From: an uncultured Lachnospiraceae bacterium
GTDB lineage: Bacteria > Bacillota > Clostridia > Lachnospirales > Lachnospiraceae
Direction: 5' to 3'
NCBI GenBank assembly: GCA_902788555.1
Contig: CADAKQ010000008.1
Coordinates: 1-64,000, forward strand
DNA: 64,000 nucleotides
In this document: positions 25,399 through 36,104 of the stretch, piece by piece
How the letters are laid out: each line of letters starts with the position of its first letter
How positions within the stretch are numbered: position 1 is the stretch's first letter
The notes under the pieces: generated by a model
Told to the model about the DNA's origin: nothing
Database searches by the model: none
Seen by the model: the letters and a program-made list of their open reading frames with translations, nothing else
Position numbers and translations under genes: made by a program

Positions 25399-26634
25399 AT
25401 GTACGATTTTGACGAGATTGTTAAGGTAGACCCGGAAATCGCTGATGCAATGAATGCTGAGATTAAGAGGCAAAATGATAATATCGAGCTTATTGCTTCA
25501 GAAAATATTGTTTCTAAAGCAGTTATGGCTGCTATGGGAAGTCCACTTACCAATAAGTATGCTGAGGGATATCCGGGAAAAAGATATTATGGCGGATGTG
25601 AGCATGTGGATGTAGTTGAGGAGCTTGCAAGAGAAAGAGCAAAGGAATTATTTGGATGTGAATATGCCAATGTTCAGCCGCATTCAGGCGCACAGGCAAA
25701 TATGGCTGCTTTCTTTGCAATCATGGAGCCGGGGGATACATTTATGGGTATGAACCTTGCACATGGAGGACATCTTACTCACGGTTCACCTGTTAATATG
25801 TCAGGTAAGTATTTTAATGTAGTACCGTACGGAGTAAATGATGACGGCTTTATAGATTATGATGAGGTTTTAAGAATTGCAAAGGAGTGCAAACCAAAGC
25901 TTATTGTGGCAGGTGCATCTGCTTATGCAAGAGCAATTGATTTTAAGCGCTTCAGAGAGATTGCTGATGAGGTTGGAGCAGTTCTTATGGTAGATATGGC
26001 ACACATAGCAGGTCTTGTTGCAGCAGGACTTCATGAGAGCCCTATTCCGTATGCTCATGTTACAACAACCACTACTCATAAGACCTTAAGAGGACCACGT
26101 GGAGGACTTATCCTTTCAAGCAATGAGGTAAATGAAAAATATAATTTCAATAAGGCGGTATTCCCTGGTATCCAGGGCGGACCTTTAATGCATGTTATCG
26201 CAGGAAAGGCTGTCTGCTTTAAAGAAGCTTTATCGGATGAGTATAAGGCATATATGACTCAGGTTAAGAAGAATGCTGAGGTGCTTGCAAAGGCACTTAT
26301 GGAAAGAGGCTTCAATATAGTATCAGGCGGTACTGACAACCATCTTATGTTGGTTGATTTACAGAACCTTGATATGACAGGCAAGGAGGTTGAAAAGCTT
26401 CTTGACTCAGTACATATAACTGCAAATAAGAACACTGTACCTAATGATCCTAAGTCACCATTTGTAACAAGCGGTATCAGACTTGGTACACCTGCTATTA
26501 CAACAAGAGGTGCAAATGAGGAGGATATGATTGTAATTGCTGATGCAATTAAGGCTGCAGTTATTGATAAGGATAATGACAAAGCCATGAGCCTTGTAAA
26601 GAGTATTACAGATAAATACCCTCTTTATAAGTAA
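25399..26634 (+). CDS. glyA: Serine hydroxymethyltransferase
   Basis: A 411-aa PLP enzyme that converts serine and tetrahydrofolate to glycine and 5,10-methylene-THF, feeding one-carbon metabolism. Motifs: IASENIVS near the N-terminus, [24 protein letters not shown], and the PLP lysine in [14 protein letters not shown] (near residue 231). Length is typical. It has its own promoter and a downstream terminator, so it is monocistronic. Confidence 0.98.
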   Translation: MYDFDEIVKVDPEIADAMNAEIKRQNDNIELIASENIVSKAVMAAMGSPLTNKYAEGYPGKRYYGGCEHVDVVEELARERAKELFGCEYANVQPHSGAQANMAAFFAIMEPGDTFMGMNLAHGGHLTHGSPVNMSGKYFNVVPYGVNDDGFIDYDEVLRIAKECKPKLIVAGASAYARAIDFKRFREIADEVGAVLMVDMAHIAGLVAAGLHESPIPYAHVTTTTTHKTLRGPRGGLILSSNEVNEKYNFNKAVFPGIQGGPLMHVIAGKAVCFKEALSDEYKAYMTQVKKNAEVLAKALMERGFNIVSGGTDNHLMLVDLQNLDMTGKEVEKLLDSVHITANKNTVPNDPKSPFVTSGIRLGTPAITTRGANEEDMIVIADAIKAAVIDKDNDKAMSLVKSITDKYPLYK

Positions 26635-26650
26635 ACTTTATCAGATGATT

Positions 26651-26700
26651 ATTAAGGGCTTGTGCATTGTTCTTTTTGTACATAGCCCTTAATGTTTTAC
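26651..26700 (+). terminator. glyA terminator
   Basis: ATTAAGGGCT (26651-26660) pairs with AGCCCTTAAT (26684-26693), followed by GTTTT. Confidence 0.75.
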
Positions 26701-26744
26701 GAGATACTGTTTGGGCTAGATACTATAGGTTATGGAGAATAACT

Positions 26745-28682
26745 ATGGATAATAATAATCAAAGTAACAACGAAAATAATCGAAATAATGAAAATAATAA
26801 TTCAGGTAATAACAATAATAACAACAAAAAGAAACCATCTATGACGGTTATACTGCTTGTTGCATCTGTACTTTTAACCTTCTTATTTTGGCAGGTTTAC
26901 AGTAAATTCAAAGACATGGGAAAGGAAGAGATAACCTATGATGAGTTTCTTGTTATGCTGGAGGAGGATAAGGTTGAGAGCGTAAAGATATACAATAATG
27001 AGATAACTATAACCCCAAAGGAAAATGAGGACTCGGTTAATGAGACAACTTATTATGTAATCAGAACAGATGATTTCAACCTTGTTGAAAGACTTGCAAA
27101 GGCAAAGGTAAAATTTGAGGAAATTGATGAGGGTAAAAATGCAATCATATCAAGTATAGTATCCTACGGAATAATGATTGCAGCCTTTTATATTCTTATG
27201 ATGCTCATTATGCGTTCTGCTTCTAAAAGCGGAGGCTTTATGGGAGTCAACAGAAATAATGCCAAGATGTATGTAGAAAAGGAAACCGGAGTTACCTTTG
27301 CGGATGTTGCCGGGCAGGAGGAGGCTAAGGAGTCTCTTACTGAAATTGTTGACTTTTTGGAGAAACCGGAAAGGTATCTTGAAATTGGTGCTAAGCTTCC
27401 GAGAGGTGCCCTTCTTGTTGGCCCTCCGGGAACGGGTAAGACACTTCTTGCAAAGGCAATAGCAGGAGAAGCAAAGGTTCCGTTCTTTTCGATTTCCGGT
27501 TCTGAATTTGTGGAGATGTATGTTGGACTTGGTGCTTCAAGAGTGAGAGAATTATTTAAGAAAGCCAATACCATGGCACCTTGTATAATTTTTATAGACG
27601 AGATAGATGCTATAGGAAGAAGTCGTGATACAAGATATTCCGGAGGAGATTCCGAAAGGGAACAGACGTTGAATCAGCTCCTTTCCGAGATGGATGGTTT
27701 TGATACCTCTAAGGGTATTATAATTCTTGCTGCTACTAACAGACCTGAGGTTTTGGATAAGGCACTTCTCCGTCCGGGAAGATTTGACAGAAGAATTATA
27801 GTTTCCAAGCCTGATATGAAGGGTAGAATAGACACCTTAAAGGTTCATACCAAAAATGTTAAGCTGGATGAAACTGTTGATTTCAAGGAGCTTGCTCTTG
27901 CAACTTCAGGTGCGGTGGGAGCAGATCTTGCCAATATTATAAATGAAGGTGCTTTACTTGCTGTTAGAAACGGAAGAGAGTATGTATCCCAAAAGGATCT
28001 TATCGCAGCTATAGAGATAGTATTTGCAGGTAAGGAAAAGAAAGAAAAGCTTCTTAGCAAGAAGGAAAAGGAAATTGTTGCGTATCATGAAACAGGTCAT
28101 GCTCTGGCAGCAGCACTTCAAAAAAACACTCTTCCAGTTCAGCGTATAACCATAGTTCCGAGAACCAACGGAGCACTTGGCTATGTATGGCAGGTTCCTG
28201 AAGAGGAAAAGCAGCTTGAAACCAAGAAGGAGCTTGAGGAAGAAATCATAATTACTCTCGCCGGACGTGCAGCCGAGGAGCTTAAGTTTGATTCGATAAC
28301 AACAGGTGCTTCAAATGATATTGAAAAGGCTACCAACATTGCCAGAACTATGATAACCATGTATGGTATGTCGGATAAATTCGGTATGGTTCAGCTTGAG
28401 GGCATAACCGGTGAGTATCTTGACAGAAGGAGAGTGCTTAACTGTTCTGCCGAAACAGAGACCAAGGTTGACAATGAGGTCAAGAATATGATTAAGGCTT
28501 CTTACGAAAAGGCACTTAAGCTTCTAAAAAAGAATATGAATACTCTTGATGCTATAGCGAAGGTTCTTATGGAAAAGGAAAATCTTTCCGGTAAAGAGTT
28601 TGTGGAACTTTTTGAAAAACATCAGGGAACAAAGCTTAAGACAAAGAATGAAGACGGTGAAGACTTACTTGTAAATGAATAA
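26745..28682 (+). CDS. ftsH: ATP-dependent zinc metalloprotease FtsH
   Basis: A membrane AAA+ protease of 645 aa from the ATG at 26745, which has GGAG at 26734. An in-frame ATG at 26667 overlaps the glyA terminator and is unlikely. Two transmembrane helices flank a short outer domain. Walker A GPPGTGKT, Walker B IIFIDEIDAIG and the second region of homology (NRPEVLDKALLRPGRFDR) lie in the AAA domain. The zinc site is HETGH. The N-terminus is an Asn-rich run typical of this lineage. It degrades membrane and unstable soluble proteins. Confidence 0.97.
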   Translation: MDNNNQSNNENNRNNENNNSGNNNNNNKKKPSMTVILLVASVLLTFLFWQVYSKFKDMGKEEITYDEFLVMLEEDKVESVKIYNNEITITPKENEDSVNETTYYVIRTDDFNLVERLAKAKVKFEEIDEGKNAIISSIVSYGIMIAAFYILMMLIMRSASKSGGFMGVNRNNAKMYVEKETGVTFADVAGQEEAKESLTEIVDFLEKPERYLEIGAKLPRGALLVGPPGTGKTLLAKAIAGEAKVPFFSISGSEFVEMYVGLGASRVRELFKKANTMAPCIIFIDEIDAIGRSRDTRYSGGDSEREQTLNQLLSEMDGFDTSKGIIILAATNRPEVLDKALLRPGRFDRRIIVSKPDMKGRIDTLKVHTKNVKLDETVDFKELALATSGAVGADLANIINEGALLAVRNGREYVSQKDLIAAIEIVFAGKEKKEKLLSKKEKEIVAYHETGHALAAALQKNTLPVQRITIVPRTNGALGYVWQVPEEEKQLETKKELEEEIIITLAGRAAEELKFDSITTGASNDIEKATNIARTMITMYGMSDKFGMVQLEGITGEYLDRRRVLNCSAETETKVDNEVKNMIKASYEKALKLLKKNMNTLDAIAKVLMEKENLSGKEFVELFEKHQGTKLKTKNEDGEDLLVNE

Positions 28683-28711
28683 TGTGACATATAATTTTAT
28701 GGAGAAAAGAT

Positions 28712-29299
28712 ATGGAATACAATTTTTTTGCAACGATAGCCAGAATGAAATATATAAACCGTTGGGCACTTATGCGCAACACAAGAGAGGAAAATCTTTC
28801 AGAACATTCACTTGATGTAAGTATGATTGCGCATGCTTTATGTGTTATAGGAAATGTAAGATATGATAAAAAACTTGATGCAGACTACGCAGCGGTAACC
28901 GGGCTTTATCATGATGCTTCCGAGATTATAACGGGAGATATGCCTACACCTATTAAATATTATAATCAGGATATAAAAGAGGCATACAAAACAATAGAGG
29001 AAAGAGCAAATAAAAAGCTTTTAGGACAGCTTCCGGAGGATATAAGAGATGCTTATGTGGATATATTCTTTAAGACAAAGGATAAGGAATATGAGTGGAA
29101 GTTGGTTAAGGCAGCAGATAAGCTTTCCGCATTGATTAAATGTATGGAAGAAGAAAAAACCGGTAACAGAGAGTTTTTAAAGGCTAAGGAAACAATTGGA
29201 AGTGCAGTTGAAAGGCTTAGCAACGAACTTCCTGAGGTTAAAGATTTTGTGGTTGAATTTATTCCGGCGTTTGCAAAGACCTTGGATGAACTTAATTAA
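28712..29299 (+). CDS. yfbR: 5'-deoxynucleotidase YfbR-like HD protein
   Basis: A 195-aa HD-domain phosphohydrolase. The metal site is visible as NLSEHSLDVSMIAHAL and GLYHDASEIITGDMPTPIKY, the latter being a close signature of YfbR 5'-deoxynucleotidases that hydrolyse dNMPs. It lies 29 bases after ftsH with its own GGAG site and may be co-transcribed with it. A hairpin follows. Confidence 0.92.
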   Translation: MEYNFFATIARMKYINRWALMRNTREENLSEHSLDVSMIAHALCVIGNVRYDKKLDADYAAVTGLYHDASEIITGDMPTPIKYYNQDIKEAYKTIEERANKKLLGQLPEDIRDAYVDIFFKTKDKEYEWKLVKAADKLSALIKCMEEEKTGNREFLKAKETIGSAVERLSNELPEVKDFVVEFIPAFAKTLDELN

Positions 29300-29312
29300 A
29301 GAAGGATACAAT

Positions 29313-29350
29313 AAGGGGAATAGGCAAATATATCAGGTCCTATCCCCCTT
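29313..29350. terminator. Terminator between yfbR and the convergent AAA gene
   Basis: AAGGGGAATAGG pairs with CCTATCCCCCTT apart from one mismatch. A-rich before and T-containing after, it can serve both convergent genes. Confidence 0.7.
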
Positions 29351-29364
29351 GTTATATTCTGAAT

Positions 29365-30684
29365 CTATAAGCAATGGATTCCGTAAGCAGGTACGTTAAG
29401 TACCTTGTCGGTAAGCCCTACCTGTTCAAGCGAAACCTTAAGCGAAAATTCGGTATTTTTATTTTTTTCCCTGAATGATTTTATATTCTGTGCTTTATTA
29501 TTAACCGTAAAACGTATATCAACCGGTACAGGTGCATCCTCACTTTCATATACGAAAGGAACTCTTGCTGTAGCACCGGATATCCAATAGTACAAAAAGT
29601 CAACCTTATGGCTTAATTCCTGGAATAGATACTGTTCTGCTACAGCGCCGTTTGCTTCGGTAAACATATCAAGAAGAGTAATGTCTTCATTTACATCGAG
29701 ATTAAGAGCGGTTCGAAGCAAACCGTGGTCAATCATAAATAATTCAAAGGATTTATCATCTATATGTTCCTCAAGCGGAAGCGTACAGTCCTTTACACGA
29801 GGAAGCTTTCTTGCAAAGCCAAGGTCAAGAAGACACTGGGTTGCAACGTAATACTCCCTTGCACGTGCATTCTCATCGACGAAGCGGTACATGAATTTTT
29901 TATTGTCATGTGTAAGCTGTGTCGGCATACTTGTCCAGATTCTTATAGCTCTTTGAGACAGAGCAAAGGAAAATGATTTTCTTATACGCTTTTCATATTC
30001 ATCAAGAAGCCTTTGCTGTTCATTCTTTATAACGGAATAATCGTGATTTTTTAAGAAAGCCTTTACAACTCCCGGCATTCCTCCTGTGAGCATATAGTCA
30101 CGCAAAAGTGATTGAACCTTTTCCTCATCATCCTTTTTTAGCTTCTTGTTTTTATCATTTTCAATGAGTGCAAGTAAATCATTGGCCTTATTGGCTATCA
30201 TAAATTCCTCAAAGGTCATAGGACGCATACGTATAATGTTAAATATATCCATGTGCGTATATTCAAATTCCGTCACATTCATGGATGATGAAATAAGACA
30301 AAGCTTATAATCAGGATGAACTTTTGAATATTCAAGGAAAAATTCAGCTCCATCAGGAATATTTTGTATTTCGTCAAATATTAAAAGACAGTCTGAAAAA
30401 TCATTAGTTCCAAAATGCTGCTCAAGGATAAAATCAACATCTGAAATTTTTGTCTCGATAGATACATCATCCTCATCATTATCCTTATCTATTTTTCGTG
30501 TTATGATATCTTTAAATGCAGCATTTTTATAACAATCCACAGATTTTAAATCATTATAATAGGCCTTGGCAAAGTCCTTTACAGTCCATGTTTTTCCTAC
30601 TCCGTAGGCACCCTTTACATATAAAATTCCTTTGTGACCTTCCTCGTACCATGCTAAAAGATTGTTTATGACATCTCTGTACAT
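29365..30684 (-). CDS. AAA ATPase with DUF4143-like C-terminus
   Basis: A 439-aa ATPase. Walker A is GAYGVGKT near residue 28 and Walker B LLIFDEIQNI near residue 105, followed by a sensor region (LISSSMNVTEF). The C-terminal half matches the DUF4143 region of the AAA_14 family (FELFMIDHGLLRTALNL, AVAEQYLFQEL, YYWIS). In most relatives this part holds a nuclease-like E/D...EVK motif. Here the equivalent stretch reads VPVDIRFTVNN, so the lysine is missing and the site looks inactive. These ATPases have unknown roles and are often mobile. Convergent to yfbR. Confidence 0.85.
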   Translation of the reverse strand: MYRDVINNLLAWYEEGHKGILYVKGAYGVGKTWTVKDFAKAYYNDLKSVDCYKNAAFKDIITRKIDKDNDEDDVSIETKISDVDFILEQHFGTNDFSDCLLIFDEIQNIPDGAEFFLEYSKVHPDYKLCLISSSMNVTEFEYTHMDIFNIIRMRPMTFEEFMIANKANDLLALIENDKNKKLKKDDEEKVQSLLRDYMLTGGMPGVVKAFLKNHDYSVIKNEQQRLLDEYEKRIRKSFSFALSQRAIRIWTSMPTQLTHDNKKFMYRFVDENARAREYYVATQCLLDLGFARKLPRVKDCTLPLEEHIDDKSFELFMIDHGLLRTALNLDVNEDITLLDMFTEANGAVAEQYLFQELSHKVDFLYYWISGATARVPFVYESEDAPVPVDIRFTVNNKAQNIKSFREKNKNTEFSLKVSLEQVGLTDKVLNVPAYGIHCL

Positions 30685-30820
30685 ATAATTCTCCTTATCC
30701 GGCAGCTTAAGTAAATATGAATTGATAAATGTGTAAGTGAAAATATATTACTATTTTAGACAATATTTTTTGTTGTGTCAATGATAAAGAAAATTTATTG
30801 TGAAAATCTTGTAAAGCTTG

Positions 30821-30848
30821 TTCACATTTTCTTTAATTGTGTTATAAT
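30821..30848 (+). promoter_or_regulatory. Promoter of the first AI-2E permease gene
   Basis: TTCACA (30821-30826) and TATAAT (30843-30848) with a 16-base spacer. The leader then holds a GCGAGCATC/GATGCGTGCTTGC hairpin (about 30860-30885). Confidence 0.6.
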
Positions 30849-30937
30849 AACGAATATAGGCGAGCATCGAAGATGCGTGCTTGCGAGATAAAAAATATAA
30901 GCAAAAATATAGTTTTAAATATTTAAAGAGGTAACAA

Positions 30938-32395
30938 ATGGGAAATAAATGGAATAAAAATTATCTTAGATTAGGTGTTATTCTTACATTGTCTTTGTGT
31001 ACTGCTATATTGTTCAGTCAGATTATCAAAGGGTGGAGAAGTATATTTGGGGTATTTAGTGCAATTTTCTCTGCGCTTACACCATTTATTATAGGTATTG
31101 TAATTGCATTTCTGCTTAGTCCCATTATGAATTATATAAGAAAAGGGCTTGCAATTATAGTTAGTAAGATTTCACAAAAAATTGAATATGATAAAGCATA
31201 TAAAAAGGTAAAGTCATTATCCGTAGTACTTACCATAGCGATTTTTATAGGACTTATTACTATATTCCTTTGGCTGGTTATTCCACGTATATATGAAAGC
31301 CTTAAGGATCTGGTGGATTCTATGCCGGGTTATCTTGACAGTCTTCAAAACTGGGTGGACAAGGTCTTTGCCAAGAACGAGTTTTTGGAGAATAAGTTTA
31401 CAGATGCTGTAAATTATCTGGAGAAAAACATACTTACTATTTTCCGGGAAAAGGTTATGCCTAATATGGATACTATAGTTGTTAATATTTCATCAGGTAT
31501 AGTCGTAGGTGTGAAGGCAATATTTAACTTTTTAGTTGGAATCATAGTTGCGGTTTATCTTCTTAATAGCAAGGAAACACTTGTTGCCCAATTTAAAAAA
31601 TTTGTTTATTTGTTCTTCTCTAAGAAGACAGGAAATAAAATACTCGAGGGTCTTTCATATGCAAATCTTGTATTTGGCGGATTTATAAACGGTAAGATTC
31701 TTGATTCAATCATTATAGGAATTTTGTGCTTTATCTTTACCGCTGCAATCGGAATGAAGTATGCAGTGCTTATAAGTGTTATTGTCGGCGTGACCAATAT
31801 CATACCGTTCTTTGGTCCGTTTATCGGAGCAATTCCGGGTGCGCTTTTGGCACTTATGGACGATCCGATGTACTTCATAATTTTTGTGATTTTTGTATTG
31901 ATACTTCAGCAGTTCGATGGAAACATCCTTGGACCGCTTATCCTTGGAGATTCAACAGGTCTTTCTGGTATGTGGGTTCTTGTTGCAATCCTTGTAGGAG
32001 GCGATTTGTTCGGTGTTGCCGGAATGGTACTCGGTGTACCTGTATTTGCATGTATATACGCTCTTATTGCAGTACTTCTTCGTGATGGATTAAGAAGTAA
32101 AAATCTTTCTTCCGAAACAGAGGATTATCATCTTTTGAAGGGTTTTGATTTAGAAACCGGAGAGGCTGTTTATAAGGATAAAAATGATACAAGAAGAACC
32201 ATTAAGCATAGAAATAAGGGACCTATAACTAAGAGATGGTTTGTTAAGGAAGAAAAGATTTCTGATATAGAGGCTGAGAAGAAGGAAAAAGAGGAAAAGA
32301 AGATAGAAGAGAAGGAAGAAAAAGAGGCTGAAAAAAGGGAAAAAGAAGAAAAGAAGAGGGAAGAAAAAAAGGAAGAGGATAACAAAGACGAATAA
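30938..32395 (+). CDS. AI-2E family transporter (permease)
   Basis: A 485-aa membrane protein of the AI-2E/PerM/YtvI family. Hydrophobic pairs at the N-terminus are followed by an amphipathic loop, then a C-terminal bundle with FGPFIGAIPGALLALM and LQQFDGNILGPLILG motifs typical of the family. Members have been linked to Na+/H+ exchange or export of small molecules, so the AI-2 label is historical. A charged tail after residue 420 is almost wholly Glu/Lys and should be a disordered or coiled-coil cytoplasmic extension. A second paralogue lies at 37303-38622. Confidence 0.9.
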   Translation: MGNKWNKNYLRLGVILTLSLCTAILFSQIIKGWRSIFGVFSAIFSALTPFIIGIVIAFLLSPIMNYIRKGLAIIVSKISQKIEYDKAYKKVKSLSVVLTIAIFIGLITIFLWLVIPRIYESLKDLVDSMPGYLDSLQNWVDKVFAKNEFLENKFTDAVNYLEKNILTIFREKVMPNMDTIVVNISSGIVVGVKAIFNFLVGIIVAVYLLNSKETLVAQFKKFVYLFFSKKTGNKILEGLSYANLVFGGFINGKILDSIIIGILCFIFTAAIGMKYAVLISVIVGVTNIIPFFGPFIGAIPGALLALMDDPMYFIIFVIFVLILQQFDGNILGPLILGDSTGLSGMWVLVAILVGGDLFGVAGMVLGVPVFACIYALIAVLLRDGLRSKNLSSETEDYHLLKGFDLETGEAVYKDKNDTRRTIKHRNKGPITKRWFVKEEKISDIEAEKKEKEEKKIEEKEEKEAEKREKEEKKREEKKEEDNKDE

Positions 32396-32493
32396 ATAAT
32401 AGAATAAATAGAATTTATAATTATAATAATTTGAAATTGTAAAAAAGATATAAAGTTAAAATGAAAAGGACTCATAGATAGGGAGGTAGAGTT

Positions 32494-33396
32494 ATGGCAA
32501 AGGGATGTTACAGCACCAATCAAATTTTAGAGTGGATGGGTTATTTTGCACAGAAGATGGAGGTAAGACCGGAAAAGATAAAGCTTCTTGATATCTGTGG
32601 TAAGATGAAAAATGTTGTTCCGGTAGTTGAAACCAATAAAAGAGTATTGATTTTTGCGGATGAAACTCATGAGGATTTGTTTTATGAATTGTGGGAGATA
32701 GGCTTCGGAGAGCTTGATATGTGGTATTCAACCGGCATTGAGGTAAATGCGCTTGTTAAAAAGTGTAAGGTTAAGGAAGCCATCAATCATAAGATTACAG
32801 AGCCGACTGTTATATTTGTACTCAACGAAAAGACGCGTGAGTCCTATCGTATCGGAATGAAAAATGAGATGTTTTCCAAGGGCACAATTAAGTATGTGGG
32901 AAATGAAATAAGAGCCGTTATCATGAGTATGCTGGACGTTGATGCGCAGGATACCATATGCCTTGTAGATGCGGAAAGTATAGCTATAGAGGCTGCATTT
33001 GTAGCAGGCGACGGTACTATAATCTGTGTGGAAAATGACCGGGGTGCCAAGGAAACCATGGAGGATAATGTCAAGAAATTCGGTGTTCACAATGTTCAGA
33101 TTATCTCTGATTTAGGACCTGAGAATATGGCCAAGATACCGGTTCCGAGACTTTCCTTTATAGTGGCAAATAAGCATCTTGAGGAGGATATAGTCAGACT
33201 TCTTGAGAAGAATCCAAATATGAAATTTGTAATATATACCTTGGAGTTTAACGTGCTTTCGGGCATCAAGGCTTTATTTGAAAAGTATAACATAAGTAAT
33301 CTTGAGGTTACTCAGATTACCGTTTCAAAGACTGACAGAAAGAGCATGTTGGTAACACAGCCATCACCTTGGCTTATAACCGGCGAGGTACTCTGA
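32494..33396 (+). CDS. CbiE/CbiT-like protein without a clear SAM loop
   Basis: A 300-aa protein with the two-part plan of precorrin-6 methylases. The N-terminal half is CbiE-like (residues 1-135). The C-terminal half is CbiT-like (EIRAVIMSMLDVDAQDTICL, AIEAAFVAGDGTIICVENDR, ENVKKFGVHNVQIISD). The glycine-rich SAM loop expected after the first strand (GAGTG type) is absent: the chain goes from LVDAES directly to IAIEAA. No other cobalamin gene is nearby. It is probably a repurposed or regulatory homologue rather than a corrin methylase. A DUF4250 gene starts 1 base after its stop. Confidence 0.7.
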   Translation: MAKGCYSTNQILEWMGYFAQKMEVRPEKIKLLDICGKMKNVVPVVETNKRVLIFADETHEDLFYELWEIGFGELDMWYSTGIEVNALVKKCKVKEAINHKITEPTVIFVLNEKTRESYRIGMKNEMFSKGTIKYVGNEIRAVIMSMLDVDAQDTICLVDAESIAIEAAFVAGDGTIICVENDRGAKETMEDNVKKFGVHNVQIISDLGPENMAKIPVPRLSFIVANKHLEEDIVRLLEKNPNMKFVIYTLEFNVLSGIKALFEKYNISNLEVTQITVSKTDRKSMLVTQPSPWLITGEVL

Positions 33397-33397
33397 T

Positions 33398-33583
33398 ATG
33401 GCACTTGAAAGCTTACCGAAGGATGCGATTATGCTGCTTAGCTTTGTCAATACCAGACTTAGGGATGACGGGATTGATTTGGACAGCTTATGCAGTCAGT
33501 TTGATGTATCAAAAGATGAGATTGTAAAAAAGCTTGACAGCGTGGGTTATACTTATAATGTTGAGTTAAATAAGTTTATATAA
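33398..33583 (+). CDS. DUF4250 small protein
   Basis: A 61-aa protein matching the DUF4250 family found widely in Clostridia (LPKDAIMLLSFVNTRLRDDG, then LDSLCSQFDVSKDEIVKKLDS). The latter part looks like a helix-turn-helix. The function is unknown. It follows the CbiET-like gene after a single base, so the two are co-transcribed, and it precedes a clean terminator. Confidence 0.88.
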   Translation: MALESLPKDAIMLLSFVNTRLRDDGIDLDSLCSQFDVSKDEIVKKLDSVGYTYNVELNKFI

Positions 33584-33597
33584 TATATAAAATTATT

Positions 33598-33630
33598 GAT
33601 ACAAGGCATATTTGCCTTGTATCATGTTTT
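33598..33630 (+). terminator. Terminator upstream of leuS
   Basis: A perfect 11-bp stem GATACAAGGCA/TGCCTTGTATC followed by ATGTTTT. It closes the CbiET-like/DUF4250 operon. The interval to leuS is too short for a T-box. Confidence 0.85.
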
Positions 33631-33674
33631 GATATAATTACTAAATATTTAAAAGTTTTGGAGGAAATGAAGTT

Positions 33675-36104
33675 ATGGCTGGAAGCTACAACCACAAGCT
33701 GATTGAAGGAAAATGGAATAAGAAATGGGAGGAAAAGCCGGTAAATGTGGATGACGGCAAGAAGGAAAAGTATTACTGTCTTGATATGTTCCCTTATCCG
33801 TCAGGTAACGGTCTTCATGTAGGACACTGGAGAGGCTATGTTATCTCTGATGTCTGGAGCAGATATAAGATGATGCATAATTACTATCTTATTCATCCGA
33901 TGGGATGGGATGCATTTGGTCTTCCTGCAGAGAACTATGCGATAGAGCATGGTATCCATCCGTCTATCTCAACAGCCGAAAATATAAAGAATATCAAAAG
34001 ACAGATAAATCAGATAGCTGCGATATATGATTGGGACAGAGAGGTTAATACCACCGATCCTGATTATTATAAATGGACTCAGTGGATTTTCGTTCAAATG
34101 TTCAAGAAGGGACTTGCTTATGAAAAGGAGATGCCGATTAACTGGTGTCCTTCCTGTAAGACAGGTCTTGCAAATGAAGAGGTTGTAAACGGTAAGTGTG
34201 AGAGATGTCATTCTGAGGTTACAAAGAAAAACATCCGTCAGTGGATGCTTAAGATAACTGCTTACGCTGAAAGATTATTAGCAGACCTTGACAAGCTTGA
34301 CTGGCCTGAGAAGGTTAAGAAGATGCAGACCGACTGGATAGGAAAGTCCTATGGTGCAGAGGTTGACTTTAAGGTAGACGGTAAGGATGATGTGATTACT
34401 GTCTATACTACACGTCCGGATACTCTCTGGGGTGCTACATTTATGGTACTTGCACCTGAGCATGAGCTTGCAGCTTCACTTTCAACTCCGGAGACTAAGG
34501 AAGCGGTCGACAAGTACATTTACGAGGCATCGATGAAGTCAAATGTAGACAGACTTCAGGATAAGGACAAGACCGGTGTATTTACCGGAAGCTATGCAAT
34601 TAATCCTTTAAACGGTAAGAAGACTCCTATATGGTTATCGGATTACGTACTTGCTGATTATGGTACCGGAGCAATCATGTGTGTTCCTGCTCATGATGAC
34701 AGAGACTTTGAGTTTGCCAAGAAATTTGATTTACCTATAATTCAGGTAATTGCAAAGGATGGCAAGGAGATAGAAAATATGACTGAAGCTTATACAGAGG
34801 CTTCAGGTACAATGATTAATTCGGGTGACTGGAACGGTATGGAATCCTCAGTACTTAAGAAGGAAGCCCCGGAGATGATAGAAAAGTTAGGATATGGAAA
34901 GAAGACCGTTAATTACAAGCTTCGTGACTGGGTATTCTCACGTCAGAGATACTGGGGCGAGCCGATTCCGATTATTCACTGTCCTGACTGCGGTGCAGTG
35001 GCAGTACCTGAAGAGCAGCTTCCTGTACTTTTACCTGATGTGGAAAAGTATGAGCCGACCGGTACAGGTGAGTCACCGCTTGCAGCAATCGATTCATGGG
35101 TAAATACAACTTGCCCTTGCTGTGGTAAGCCTGCAAAGCGTGAGACCAATACAATGCCTCAGTGGGCAGGATCATCCTGGTATTTCTTACGTTATGTAGA
35201 TAATAAGAATGATAAAGAGCTTGTAAACAGAGAAAAGGCTGATAAGTATCTTCCTGTAGATATGTATATCGGTGGTGTAGAGCATGCGGTTCTTCACTTG
35301 CTTTACTCAAGATTTTACACCAAGTTCTTAAATGATATCGGAGTCGTTGATTTTGATGAGCCATTTAAGAAGCTCTTCAATCAGGGTATGGTCTGCGGTA
35401 GAGATAAGGAAACAGGCGCAGCAACCAAGATGAGTAAGTCTCTCGGAAATATCGTATCACCTGATGATATGGTAAATGATTACGGCTGTGATTCACTCAG
35501 ACTCTATGAACTCTTCATAGGACCTCCTGAGCTTGATTCTATCTGGGATGACAGCGGTATGGAAGGTATATATCGTTTCATTAACAGATTCTACAATATG
35601 GTTATGGCTAACAAGGATAAGGATGTTGCAGAGACCAAGGAACTTGTAAAGCTTCGTAACAAGCTGGTATATGACGTTACAACTCGTCTTGAACAATTCA
35701 GCTTAAACACAGTAATTTCCGCATTTATGGAAGCAAATAACAAGTGTGTTGAGCTTACCAAGACAACAGGCGTTGATAAGGAAACTCTTAAGACTATGGC
35801 ACTTCTTATAGCACCTTTTGCACCACATATCGGTGAGGAACTCTGGGAGGAGCTTGGCGGAACAGATTCGGTATTCCACCAGAGCTGGCCAACTTATTCC
35901 GAGGATGCCATGAAGGATGACGAAAAGGAAATCGCTGTTCAGATTAACGGCAAGACCAGAGTTACTGTTATGATTGGCGTAGATGATGCGAAGGATGTTG
36001 TAATCGATAAGGCAAAGGCTGCCCTTGGCGACAGACTCGCCGGCCTTAATGTAATCAAGGAAATCTACGTACCTAACAAGATAGTTAATATAGTGGCAAA
36101 GTAG
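33675..36104 (+). CDS. leuS: Leucyl-tRNA synthetase
   Basis: An 809-aa class I aminoacyl-tRNA synthetase that charges tRNA-Leu. The HIGH motif appears as HVGH in [17 protein letters not shown] and the KMSKS loop as TKMSKSLGN. The editing domain (CP1) holds the threonine-rich [13 protein letters not shown], and two zinc-like Cys clusters are visible (CPSC...CERC, CPDC...CPCC). Length fits bacterial LeuS. A GGAGG site precedes the ATG. The stop codon begins a 17-bp tandem duplication. Confidence 0.98.
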   Translation: MAGSYNHKLIEGKWNKKWEEKPVNVDDGKKEKYYCLDMFPYPSGNGLHVGHWRGYVISDVWSRYKMMHNYYLIHPMGWDAFGLPAENYAIEHGIHPSISTAENIKNIKRQINQIAAIYDWDREVNTTDPDYYKWTQWIFVQMFKKGLAYEKEMPINWCPSCKTGLANEEVVNGKCERCHSEVTKKNIRQWMLKITAYAERLLADLDKLDWPEKVKKMQTDWIGKSYGAEVDFKVDGKDDVITVYTTRPDTLWGATFMVLAPEHELAASLSTPETKEAVDKYIYEASMKSNVDRLQDKDKTGVFTGSYAINPLNGKKTPIWLSDYVLADYGTGAIMCVPAHDDRDFEFAKKFDLPIIQVIAKDGKEIENMTEAYTEASGTMINSGDWNGMESSVLKKEAPEMIEKLGYGKKTVNYKLRDWVFSRQRYWGEPIPIIHCPDCGAVAVPEEQLPVLLPDVEKYEPTGTGESPLAAIDSWVNTTCPCCGKPAKRETNTMPQWAGSSWYFLRYVDNKNDKELVNREKADKYLPVDMYIGGVEHAVLHLLYSRFYTKFLNDIGVVDFDEPFKKLFNQGMVCGRDKETGAATKMSKSLGNIVSPDDMVNDYGCDSLRLYELFIGPPELDSIWDDSGMEGIYRFINRFYNMVMANKDKDVAETKELVKLRNKLVYDVTTRLEQFSLNTVISAFMEANNKCVELTKTTGVDKETLKTMALLIAPFAPHIGEELWEELGGTDSVFHQSWPTYSEDAMKDDEKEIAVQINGKTRVTVMIGVDDAKDVVIDKAKAALGDRLAGLNVIKEIYVPNKIVNIVAK

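Noticed and set aside
26667..26744. Longer FtsH N-terminus from the ATG at 26667
   Set aside because: It starts inside the glyA terminator and the added residues do not resemble FtsH; GGAG lies before 26745.
33584..33674. T-box riboswitch ahead of leuS
   Set aside because: Only about 90 bases are available, holding the upstream operon's terminator; no T-box sequence is seen.
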